From a virus, in IMG/VR virus record IMGVR_UViG_3300045996_002277, positions 1-27,888 of that record: DNA of 27,888 nucleotides. One strand, written 5' to 3'. The notes under the pieces were generated by a model. It did not search any database, was not told where the DNA came from, and saw nothing but the letters and a program-made list of their open reading frames with translations. Below are positions 21,923 through 27,888 of this stretch, piece by piece; within the stretch, counting starts at the first letter, position 1; every line of letters begins with the position of its first letter. Both the position numbers and the translations under genes were made by a program.

Positions 21923-22595
21923 TGGCGCTCCCGTGGTGTTGGCCCGCCTTACGTAGCCAGTTGCGAGCGGTCGCCGGCCAGTCCGAGCGAGGATTTCGGA
22001 ACTCGTAGTCCCGCATCTGCGCAAGCTCGGTTTCGAAGTTCACGCCGCACTCTCCCGCAAGAGACCTAAGCTCCTGCTCCTCGGCGTCGGTGAACTGATA
22101 ATCCTTGGGCATCCGGCGGGACGCTCTCACGCGCGTACTCACGTGCTCCGTAGGAGCACGTTTCTTCTTCTCTTTCTTACCTTCTTCCCCTTCCTTCTCT
22201 ATGTGGCTCGTCTGCGGTACCGTCGGTGGCTCGTCTGCGGTACCGTCGGTGGTGCGCGGGACCACGCAAGCGCCGTGGTCGCAGATGGTTAGGTGGTACT
22301 GTGGGCGGCTCTGTTTGATGCTCAGCCAGTGCGCATCGGCGAGACGCGCCAGGAATCGCGCGACCCGGCCGCGGCTCCACCCCCAGCGCCGCTCTAGCCC
22401 GCGTTCGGAGGTGACTAGGTCGCCCGGCTCGAGCCGATAGATCTTCCCCCCGATCAGCCGCTCATGCGTGCTGTGCGCCGCCATCTGGCGCAGGTCAATC
22501 CTGGCCGAGCGAGAGTCAAAGGGTTCCTTGCCGCCCCACAGAAGATCGTCGGCGTCGAATTCGGAGCGTGGGATGCGGATGTGCGGGACAGGCAC
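21765..22595 (-). CDS. Winged-helix replication initiation protein
   Basis: 276 residues, GTG start six bases after the previous stop. The N-terminal domain has the phage replisome-organiser pattern: LLWGGKEPFDSRSARIDLRQ, then KIYRLEPGDLVTSERGLERR and WGWSRGRVARFLARLADAHW, a winged helix for origin binding. A Lys-rich linker (EGEEGKKEKKKRAPTE) leads to a second helical part (YQFTDAEEQELRSLAGECGV, then PRSDWPATARNWLRKAG) resembling DnaD-like C-terminal segments. The tail is Gly/Ser-rich and ends with GKYANLPPPDWAEDEGG. Placed directly before the helicase loader, it is the likely initiator; the origin was not located. Confidence 0.85.
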   Translation of the reverse strand: MPVPHIRIPRSEFDADDLLWGGKEPFDSRSARIDLRQMAAHSTHERLIGGKIYRLEPGDLVTSERGLERRWGWSRGRVARFLARLADAHWLSIKQSRPQYHLTICDHGACVVPRTTDGTADEPPTVPQTSHIEKEGEEGKKEKKKRAPTEHVSTRVRASRRMPKDYQFTDAEEQELRSLAGECGVNFETELAQMRDYEFRNPRSDWPATARNWLRKAGQHHGSANGNGSGGGRSGSRGQGGGDSGSGGGGEVYELGKYANLPPPDWAEDEGGAAAA

Positions 22596-22601
22596 GATGT
22601 A

Positions 22602-22895
22602 TCACCGCTCCGATGGAAGGGCGGCCGCGTCGTCCCCCAGCGTCTCCAGATCCGTCACGATCATCCCCGGCTCTTCGTCGGGGTACGCCGCCAGCAAATC
22701 GGCGGCTTCGGCGTCCGTCGCCGGTGCGACTATTGGGGCCAGCGGTGCCGCGTAGAACCCCGTGTGCACGGCGATCATCAGCCGGTCGCGCAGTTCTTCG
22801 AGGTCCGCCGGCATCGTCTCTCCGAACGCCGTCCAGACCTTCAGGCGCGCGTCCGCGTACCGCTGCGCCGCCGACCTTCGTTCCTTCGTGTCCAT
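22602..22895 (-). CDS. Hypothetical protein
   Basis: 97 residues, ATG start. Helical N-terminal half (MDTKERRSAAQRYADARLKV, LEELRDRLMIAVHTGFYAAP), then an acidic Ala-rich part (APATDAEAADLLAAYPDEEP). No family is recognised. It lies just before the replication initiator, six bases upstream, so it is probably co-transcribed and may serve replication. Confidence 0.7.
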   Translation of the reverse strand: MDTKERRSAAQRYADARLKVWTAFGETMPADLEELRDRLMIAVHTGFYAAPLAPIVAPATDAEAADLLAAYPDEEPGMIVTDLETLGDDAAALPSER

Positions 22896-22934
22896 CCTTG
22901 GGGTGCGGCCTTTCGTCCGCGGCGGTTCAGTGCG

Positions 22935-23432
22935 TCAGGGGTGCGGGAGCGCGTGGAAGGCGAGCCGGACGGTCTCGCGCACGTGGCGGTTGTGGTTCGG
23001 CCAGTCGGCTTCGGAGACGGAGCCGGGGAACAGCGTGTCAGCGAGACCGAGCGCGAGGCCAGGGGAGCGGGAGGCGCCGAAGTCGCAGTGAATCAGCAGG
23101 GCGGGCGCGTCGGCGTGGCCTTGTACGAACTCGAGCACTTGGCGCGCGAGTTCCGGCGAGAACACCACGTCGCCCCGCGCCTCAGCCATCTCCGGCGTCA
23201 GCCAGCCGTACCCGCCGCCGTACATCGTGAGCGGCTGATGATCGGCGTCCACGAAGGCGAGGCGCAGCACGTCCGCGAACCGCCATGACAGGTCAGCGGT
23301 CGACGTCCCATTGTCGCCCGGCGTCCGGATGGAGATGCACACCTCGCCATCACTCGCGGGCTCGTACTGCTCCGCCAGACGACGCGACAGCACAACCACC
23401 CGCGGCACGGCAGCGGCCTCAGTCGGAGGCAT
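22935..23432 (-). CDS. CX5R protein phosphatase (PTP/DSP-like)
   Basis: 165 residues. I start it at the ATG at 23432, with GGAGG five bases upstream, rather than at the earlier open frame. The signature LLIHCDFGASRSPGLALGLA (residues 112-131) carries C116 and R122 as HC-x5-R-S, the catalytic loop of tyrosine/dual-specificity phosphatases. An upstream acidic segment (SWRFADVLRLAFVDADHQPL) could supply the general acid. It would remove phosphate from a protein or small molecule; the target is unknown. Phage-encoded copies occur scattered in early regions. Confidence 0.85.
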   Translation of the reverse strand: MPPTEAAAVPRVVVLSRRLAEQYEPASDGEVCISIRTPGDNGTSTADLSWRFADVLRLAFVDADHQPLTMYGGGYGWLTPEMAEARGDVVFSPELARQVLEFVQGHADAPALLIHCDFGASRSPGLALGLADTLFPGSVSEADWPNHNRHVRETVRLAFHALPHP

Positions 23433-23828
23433 CGGAGCCTCCGGCCGTCGCGCTGCGGGTGGACGCTCTTGCAGTAGGCGTCCGACGCGCGCGCAATCAA
23501 CGCGTCCGACGGCGCCCCACCGTTCTCCCGCGCCTCCTTCGCACCCCGCTTCAAAAGCGGCTGCCACTTCGCTGATCGTATAGAACCACCCCTGCACGGG
23601 CTCGCGCTCCTCTGCCCCCGTCGTCGCGGGGGCGCTGCTCGTCTCAGGCAAGCGAACGGTTTCAGCGTCGGGGGCGCGTGGGTCTAAGTCTGGCGCGGGC
23701 ATGTCGGGCAAGTCGGGCCTCCATCCAGGGGTATGCGGGATCACCTGCCGCGGGGGCTTGCTTTTGCCCGGCTTGCATCCACAGTCGGACGCACCGATGT
23801 GACCGCACTCGTTGCAGACGTTAGGCAT
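23419..23828 (-). pseudogene. Zinc-ribbon-start gene with probable frameshifts
   Basis: It begins at ATG 23828 (MPNVCNECGHIGASDCGCKP) with a CxxC and CxC start, overlapping the previous gene by eight bases. Frame 1 reads well to GWFYTISEVAAAF near 23,560. From there frame +1 reads better (LKRGAKEARENGGAPSDALI, then ARASDAYCKSVHPQRDG). Near 23,440 a third frame ends GGSDASD-stop at 23419, where the ATG of the phosphatase gene overlaps, as at other junctions here. Two single-base shifts would link these parts, so it is either broken or carries sequencing errors. Frame 1 remains open into the phosphatase, which could be called as one 298-residue protein. Confidence 0.55.
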
Positions 23829-24225
23829 CGGGGGCCTCCGTGGTGGGGGTGAGGACATCGGAGGCGGCGCGGCACTGCCCGTCGTGCGGTCCGGTCGCGG
23901 TCCTGTACTCGCACCAGCAGCGTTTCCCGTCTCGGAAGACCGCCACGTTGCGCAGGGCGGCGCGCAGCCGGTCCCGCTCCGCCTCCAGCGCGGTGATGCG
24001 CTCGCATGCGGCTCGGAATTCCAACTCCAGTCCGTCGAAGTCGCTCTGCCACTTCGCGATCCCATCCTCCAGTTCCGCGATGCGCTCCGCGTCTTCACGG
24101 CGGCGCTCCTCCAGGTGGAGGGCGTAGCGGGCAAGGTCGCTTCCGAGTTCCGGCCACTCCGCGAAGCCTCCGACCAGCTCCTCCAGCGGCGGGCGCTCCG
24201 GGGCGCCATGTGTGTGCTCAGGCAC
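23821..24225 (-). CDS. Coiled-coil protein with Cys-rich tail
   Basis: 134 residues, GTG start in an 8-base overlap with the one-helix membrane protein gene. A long coiled coil spans about residues 38-95 (LEERRREDAERIAELEDGIA and on to EAERDRLRAALRNVA). It ends with a CWCEYRTATGPHDGQC motif and PDA-stop, overlapping the next gene. Likely a small structural or scaffold protein; no family is named. Confidence 0.75.
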   Translation of the reverse strand: MPEHTHGAPERPPLEELVGGFAEWPELGSDLARYALHLEERRREDAERIAELEDGIAKWQSDFDGLELEFRAACERITALEAERDRLRAALRNVAVFRDGKRCWCEYRTATGPHDGQCRAASDVLTPTTEAPDA

Positions 24226-24358
24226 CGGGTCCGTCCTTTCGCCGCGACTGGCTGCGGTCCTTGAAGTATTCCGTGTAGAGCTTGAGCGTGAGCCCGAGCA
24301 CGGCGAGGTTCGCCAGCAGGATCAGCGCATTCGCTACCAGCAGCGCGAGTTCAGGCAT
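24218..24358 (-). CDS. Small one-helix membrane protein (46 aa)
   Basis: 46 residues, ATG start. Residues 3-25 are a clear single membrane helix (ELALLVANALILLANLAVLG), followed by a basic, cytoplasmic-looking tail (KLYTEYFKDRSQSRRKDGPG). Both ends are in 8-base overlaps with its neighbours (ATGCCTGA upstream, GTGCCTGA downstream). A lysis, spanin or superinfection-exclusion role is possible but not shown; its place in the early region argues against a holin. Confidence 0.72.
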   Translation of the reverse strand: MPELALLVANALILLANLAVLGLTLKLYTEYFKDRSQSRRKDGPGA

Positions 24359-24677
24359 GGGCGGCGAGCCTCCGGCGAAGGCGGCGGATCGTGCGGCGCA
24401 GGCGGGCGATCTCCGCGCCGGCCAGAGAGGTGTCCGCGATGTGGATGTGCGGCGGCGGCTCCATGGAGAAGAAGGCCGCCGGGAAGCCGAGCACCCACGA
24501 CATCGCCGCGACCGCTTCGGCAGTGGGCTCCGCGTCCCCGCGCTCCCAGAACCGCACCTCCGCCCGCGACACGTCGAGCAGACGCGCCAACTCCTCCTGC
24601 GAGAAGCCGCGCCGCCGCCGCGCGAGGCTCAGCCGCGACCCCGTGAAGCCCTGTCCATGAGGGGCGTGCTCAGGCAT
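24351..24677 (-). CDS. XRE-type HTH regulator
   Basis: 108 residues from the ATG at 24677, inside an 8-base overlap with the previous gene. The HTH spans about residues 15-60 (SLARRRRGFSQEELARLLDV, then SRAEVRFWERGDAEPTAEAV), followed by a WVLGFPAAFFSMEPPPHIHI segment common after such HTH domains, and an Arg-rich helix (AEIARLRRTIRRLRRRLAAH). A transcription regulator of the early operon is likely. No target is visible. Confidence 0.85.
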   Translation of the reverse strand: MPEHAPHGQGFTGSRLSLARRRRGFSQEELARLLDVSRAEVRFWERGDAEPTAEAVAAMSWVLGFPAAFFSMEPPPHIHIADTSLAGAEIARLRRTIRRLRRRLAAHA

Positions 24678-24858
24678 TGGGGGTGTCCTCCGGCTCGGAG
24701 CAGTCCGCGCCCATGTCGGCGGCGAGCAGGTGCACGTGGTGGTGGCACCAGCCGCAGACGAGGAGTTCGCAACGCTTGCATCGGATGCGACGCTGGCCCG
24801 GTTCGATCTCTTCTCCGCAGTCCTCGCACTCCAGCACAGGAGTCTCATTCGTGCTCAT
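24670..24858 (-). CDS. Small zinc-finger protein
   Basis: 62 residues from the ATG at 24858, with GGAG nine bases upstream; an ATG at 24873 is an alternative without a ribosome site. It has LECEDCGEEI, RRIRCKRCELLVCGWCHHHV and further His/Cys (HLLAADMGADC): CxxC, CxxC and CxxC-H pairs for two zinc ions. The acidic end is EPEDTPNA-stop, overlapping the next gene. No family is recognised. Confidence 0.75.
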   Translation of the reverse strand: MSTNETPVLECEDCGEEIEPGQRRIRCKRCELLVCGWCHHHVHLLAADMGADCSEPEDTPNA

Positions 24859-24886
24859 GGTCTCAGTCTCCATCGTTGGTGTGCGG

Positions 24887-25246
24887 TCAGAACGGATTCG
24901 GGGCGCGGGAGAGCCAGCGCAGCCCGTGGAAGTCGTTGGCGTGCCAGTCGGCGGCGTGGCGGGCGCCCATGCTGCAGCGGACGGGGACGCCGTTCGCGTG
25001 GATGATCGCGGTGCACTGAGCGGGCGCGTCCTCTTCGGTCGTGAGCGCGGCGACGGAGATCCCGAAGGCTCCGGCGACGGCCTCCACGCACGACAGCAGG
25101 CAGTCGGACCCGCGTTCCATCCGGCTGATCGTCGCCGTGCTGACGCTGCCTCCCGTCCGCTCCGCCAGATCGCGCACCGTCCACCCGCGCGCCTCCCGCA
25201 TCGCCCGGAGCCGGTTCCCGATGGCGTTCAGGTACTCAGCGCTCAT
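24887..25246 (-). CDS. XRE-type HTH regulator with Cys/His tail
   Basis: 119 residues. I use the ATG at 25246, with GGAG six bases upstream, inside the end of the previous gene. The HTH spans about residues 8-65 (NRLRAMREARGWTVRDLAER, then GSVSTATISRMERGSDCLLS). The C-terminal part has QCTAIIHANGVPVRCSMGAR and HAADWHANDFHGLRWL, a Cys/His set like those of small phage proteins that bind a metal. Cro- or repressor-like regulation is likely. Confidence 0.83.
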   Translation of the reverse strand: MSAEYLNAIGNRLRAMREARGWTVRDLAERTGGSVSTATISRMERGSDCLLSCVEAVAGAFGISVAALTTEEDAPAQCTAIIHANGVPVRCSMGARHAADWHANDFHGLRWLSRAPNPF

Positions 25247-25490
25247 TCTCGGCTCCATCGTTGGTGAGGGTCGCGAGGCACCGGATGCAGAGGCGAAGTC
25301 GCCGGAGCCGTCGCGTCGCCGGGACTTCACGGGAACAGCGGCGGCACCACCGAGCCCCACGGCGCGTGTGCGGTACGTGGCGGGCTCTCAGCGCCTGATA
25401 GACCACGGGCGGGCGCACTCCATCCTCGCGGGCAACGTCTTCCGCTGTCGCTCCGGCGAGCACACGGCGCGCTCTATCGTCCGTCTTCAC
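25236..25490 (-). CDS. Small HTH plus zinc protein
   Basis: 84 residues from the GTG at 25490, with GAGG seven bases upstream. The N-terminal half is an HTH (DDRARRVLAGATAEDVARED, then GVRPPVVYQALRARHVPHTR). The C-terminal half has ARWCRRCSREVPATRR and RLCIRCLATL, a CxxC...CxxC ribbon. The stop overlaps the start of the next gene by 11 bases. DNA binding is likely; no family is named. Confidence 0.75.
   Translation of the reverse strand: MKTDDRARRVLAGATAEDVAREDGVRPPVVYQALRARHVPHTRRGARWCRRCSREVPATRRLRRLRLCIRCLATLTNDGAENER
25259..25273. repeat. 15-bp repeat, copy 1
   Basis: CGTTGGTGAGGGTCG here is identical to the copy at 25501. On the minus strand it reads CGACCCTCACCAACG and ends a few bases before the ribosome site of the gene at 25246. 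It may be a duplicated leader. Confidence 0.6.
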
Positions 25491-25500
25491 GTCGCAGCCT

Positions 25501-25515
25501 CGTTGGTGAGGGTCG
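25501..25515. repeat. 15-bp repeat, copy 2
   Basis: The second exact copy of the 15-bp repeat, directly before the ribosome site of the gene at 25490. A partial match (first 8 bases) lies at 24874-24881 before the small zinc-finger gene. Confidence 0.6.
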
Positions 25516-25542
25516 GTGCCCCCGGACGTGCTGGGGAGGCGG

Positions 25543-27888
25543 TCAGACGCCGCACATGCCCTCGCACTCGTTGGCGAATCCGTCGAACAGGTTGCCTTGA
25601 CCGCGCTCCTCGGCCGTGCTGAAATCCACTTCGTCCAGCGGGACGCAGGAGCGATGGAGGAAGTTCTGGCCGCGGAGCTTGACGCCAGCGGGCGCGCCAT
25701 CGCGCATGTACCTGTCAAACTCCACCGCTTCGGCAAACTCACCGGGCGCGTTCTCCTTCATCTCGCGCCAGCGATGATCCTCCGTGTAGGGACAGATGAT
25801 GCAGGCGCTCTTTGGCGGCGACGGGAGTCCGCGCGCTTCCCACCAGCGGAGGCAATCGCGCCGCGTCATCCTGAGATCGATAAGAGGGTATCGGTTGCGG
25901 ACCCACGGCGTGCGGCTGTCCTTCATTCGCACAGCTTCGTCCAGACTGATCCCCATCCACTGCTCCGCGAAGACGCGCCCGCGCGGCAACGGCCACCCGC
26001 GGATCGCGGCTGCGACACAAGCGCCTGCGTCAATCCGATCCCAGATGCGTTGCGGTACTAGACCCGGTTCGGCCTTCATCAGCCGTTCCGCCACCAATTC
26101 ACGGAGGCGTCGGATGATGGGCTCAATCTTGAATTCCTTGGTGCACTGGCGATGGGCCATGCCGGTGCTGCCGTCCGTATTGCGGACGAAGAGGGGCAGC
26201 GTTGCGTAGCGCTTCCCGGTGCTCCGCGCCGTATAGATTCGTTCAGCGATGTTCCCGGCCGAGACGCGATAGATGGGGATCACGCCACGAACCTGCTCCT
26301 CCAGCCAGTCCAGCCACTCGTAGACCGCGCGCGGCTCCTTCTCCGTGTCCGCGAAGATCGCCGCGTCGGGCATGTGCTCCAGTTCTCCCGCGGCCGCCAT
26401 CAGAAGGAGCGTGGACGACTGCACCCCAGCGCCGAGCGACAGGACGCGGAGCGGCGGGCGGGTCATGCAAGCCGCACCCGTGGGAGCGAACGCGTCGAGG
26501 TCGAACGAGGGCTGGTGTGCGTCGATTCTGGCGAGGCGGGCGCGGGATGCTTCGGCGTCCTTGGGGTTCAGCTCGATCCCGATGAAGCGGCGGCCGTGGC
26601 GCAGGGAGACGACGCCCGTAGTGGAGCGGCCGGCGAAGGGGTCCAGCACGACGCAGGGGACGGGCGCGAGGTGGCGGGCGGAGGACGCTGCTGTGTCTGC
26701 GATCCGCGTCCAGTCGGAGCCGGAGAGAGCGGCGTCCTCGCCGGGGTAATAGCCCGCCACGGCGCTGCGGAGGCAGTCGCACGTTGGCTCCCATCCTGCG
26801 GTCCGGTTCGCTGCGAAGGCGAACTCTCGGAAGTACCCGCCGAGAAATCCCTTAGCTTCGTCAGCGAGGCGCTGGGTCTCCTCGGCGTTGGCACCGGCGC
26901 CCGTCTTCGTCGAAAGCGCCTTGCCGGCGTCCTGCACCCCTACCGCGCGGATTGCTGCAAGGTGGGCGTCGGTCAGCCCGGCCTCGCGGAATAGCGCCAC
27001 AGTGCGAGCCGCTTGCGGGCGCGACGTGTCGGGCATTCCCGAGCGATCGACGACTCGCGCCCACGGCGCCCCGCACTCAGGGCAGCACCCGCGCTCCGAT
27101 GTACCGGCGAGGACGCACGGCTCCGGCAGGCCCGGCGGGAAGGTGGCGTAGTGGTCCCCGGCGTACGCTTTGGTGCTCACCCGCCAGACGGAGCGCTTGT
27201 TGCGACCGCCGCCCGGCGTCCACTGCTCGTCATTCCCGCGCCCGTCGTAGGACAGCCGATGCTCGCGCTTGAAGCCGTTCCCGCTCGCCTTCCCGCCGTC
27301 CGCCTCTCGCACCGCGTCGGCGTCGTAGAAGTAGGTCGCGCTCTTAGCGAAGTGGAACACGTATTCGTGAGCGCGCGTAGTGCGGTCGCGCACGCTCTCC
27401 GGCATCGGGTTGTCCTTCGCCCACACGTTGTCCTGCCGGATCCACCACCCGTCCGCCTGCATCGCGAAGGCGAAGCGCCAGGGGATGCCGATGAGATCCT
27501 TCCCCTTGAGGCCCGTCCCCTGCGGGATGCTCCCCGTTCGGGCCTGCCCGCGAGGGTGCGCTTCGATCTGGCGTTCGCTGATGGCGCGACCTCGAGGTCG
27601 GTTGCCGTCGAGCGTGGAAGTCCCCTTGTCGCTCGCCCCGCGCGACTGAGCTCCCCAAGACCCGGCGTAGCTGTCCCCGAGGTTCACCCAGCAGGTACCA
27701 TCCTCCCGCAGCACGTCGCGCACAGCGCGGAAGATCAGCACCAGGTGCCCGATGAACGCCTCGGGCGTCGGCTCCAGCCCCAGCGCGCACTCCATCGCCG
27801 GAATCTCCACCGGAGGCAGGCCGGGCATCGGCGCGTAGGAGACGGCGGGCCAGCGCGTCGGCGGCACCTTGTAATCCCGTAGCCCGTA
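25543..27888 (-). CDS. DNA methyltransferase fused to PP-loop/PAPS-reductase-like domain, 5' end cut
   Basis: The frame runs to the window edge, so the true start lies beyond 27888: YGLRDYK, which follows the SPPY catalytic motif in this family, is just visible at the edge. The first 470 residues are a beta-class N4/N6 DNA methyltransferase: GLEPTPEAFIGHLVLIFRAV, LREDGTCWVNLGDSYAGSW, RTTRAHEYVFHFAKSATYFY, a CCPECG-CDC zinc insert, and SAM motif I in VVLDPFAGRSTTGVVSL. The last 300 residues start with MTRPPLRVLSLGAGVQSSTL, a PP-loop (SLGAGVQSS) of PAPS-reductase type, and end with SACIICPYTEDHRWREMKEN. No stop or ribosome site separates the two parts. It probably protects or modifies phage DNA. 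The chemistry of the second domain is unknown. Confidence 0.88.
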   Translation of the reverse strand, partial: YGLRDYKVPPTRWPAVSYAPMPGLPPVEIPAMECALGLEPTPEAFIGHLVLIFRAVRDVLREDGTCWVNLGDSYAGSWGAQSRGASDKGTSTLDGNRPRGRAISERQIEAHPRGQARTGSIPQGTGLKGKDLIGIPWRFAFAMQADGWWIRQDNVWAKDNPMPESVRDRTTRAHEYVFHFAKSATYFYDADAVREADGGKASGNGFKREHRLSYDGRGNDEQWTPGGGRNKRSVWRVSTKAYAGDHYATFPPGLPEPCVLAGTSERGCCPECGAPWARVVDRSGMPDTSRPQAARTVALFREAGLTDAHLAAIRAVGVQDAGKALSTKTGAGANAEETQRLADEAKGFLGGYFREFAFAANRTAGWEPTCDCLRSAVAGYYPGEDAALSGSDWTRIADTAASSARHLAPVPCVVLDPFAGRSTTGVVSLRHGRRFIGIELNPKDAEASRARLARIDAHQPSFDLDAFAPTGAACMTRPPLRVLSLGAGVQSSTLLLMAAAGELEHMPDAAIFADTEKEPRAVYEWLDWLEEQVRGVIPIYRVSAGNIAERIYTARSTGKRYATLPLFVRNTDGSTGMAHRQCTKEFKIEPIIRRLRELVAERLMKAEPGLVPQRIWDRIDAGACVAAAIRGWPLPRGRVFAEQWMGISLDEAVRMKDSRTPWVRNRYPLIDLRMTRRDCLRWWEARGLPSPPKSACIICPYTEDHRWREMKENAPGEFAEAVEFDRYMRDGAPAGVKLRGQNFLHRSCVPLDEVDFSTAEERGQGNLFDGFANECEGMCGV

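Noticed and set aside
20774-22069. 431-codon plus-strand frame over the helicase loader
   Set aside because: Arg/His/Pro-rich mirror of the DnaC-like gene, no motif, no ribosome site.
23829-24209. Upstream extension of the frame that ends in the phosphatase
   Set aside because: Ser/Arg-rich shadow of the coiled-coil gene in another frame.
27865-27867. GTG as the methyltransferase start
   Set aside because: The frame continues to the window edge with YGLRDYK, part of the conserved motif region, so the start lies outside.
1-27888. tRNA genes, CRISPR array, insertion sequence, attachment site
   Set aside because: No cloverleaf, regular repeat-spacer run, transposase or integrase could be seen by reading both strands.

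Overview
The window is a GC-rich double-stranded DNA tailed-phage genome segment (phage or prophage) of the HK97-capsid, long-tailed siphovirus type. The host cannot be named from the sequence. The genome is tightly packed: most genes are joined by ATGA, GTGA or TGATG overlaps, and purine-rich Shine-Dalgarno sequences precede many starts. No integrase, lysis gene, tRNA or CRISPR array is visible.

Positions 1-18,630 (minus strand, read right to left) form the virion operon. It starts with an XRE-type regulator, a small protein, and the terminase small and large subunits. A Com-like zinc protein and two small proteins follow, then a leader with a promoter-like sequence and a strong intrinsic-terminator hairpin. 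Next come a portal-MuF fusion, the prohead protease, the HK97-fold capsid protein, a small protein with a peripheral-subunit-binding-like end, a family-9-like glycosyltransferase and a SAM methyltransferase. The head-tail connector, head closure, HK97-gp10-like and DUF3168-like tail completion proteins follow, then the tail tube, the G/GT tail chaperones with a -1 slippery site, the tape measure (1012 residues) and two further genes, the last cut by the window edge.

The most unusual locus is at 11,804-12,781. The portal-MuF gene carries a 326-residue intein inserted before the second Cys-containing NCRC motif of the MuF domain. The intein has no LAGLIDADG endonuclease in its own frame. On the opposite strand, almost filling the intein DNA (11,864-12,736), lies a 290-codon gene with its own GGAGG ribosome binding site. 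It encodes two tandem helix-turn-helix repeats and a Vsr/PD-(D/E)xK-like nuclease domain. I interpret it as a homing endonuclease gene encoded antisense to, and sharing DNA with, the intein whose mobility it would drive.

Positions 18,630-18,746 are a divergent control region. Two overlapping sigma-70-type promoters face opposite ways (the leftward one is exact consensus TTGACA-18-TATAAT) and two 16-bp palindromes 20 bp apart cover them. Rightward from here (18,746 to about 20.6 kb) is a run of very small genes, several with Cys-pair (zinc) motifs.

Positions 20.5-27.9 kb (minus strand) are the early and replication region. At the right edge is a DNA methyltransferase fused to a PP-loop/PAPS-reductase-like domain, cut by the window end. 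Then come small zinc and HTH proteins, a one-helix membrane protein, a coiled-coil protein, a probably frameshifted gene, a CX5R phosphatase, a winged-helix replication protein and a DnaC-like helicase loader. Four consecutive genes here are joined by the same 8-base overlap, (A/G)TGCCT(G/A)A.
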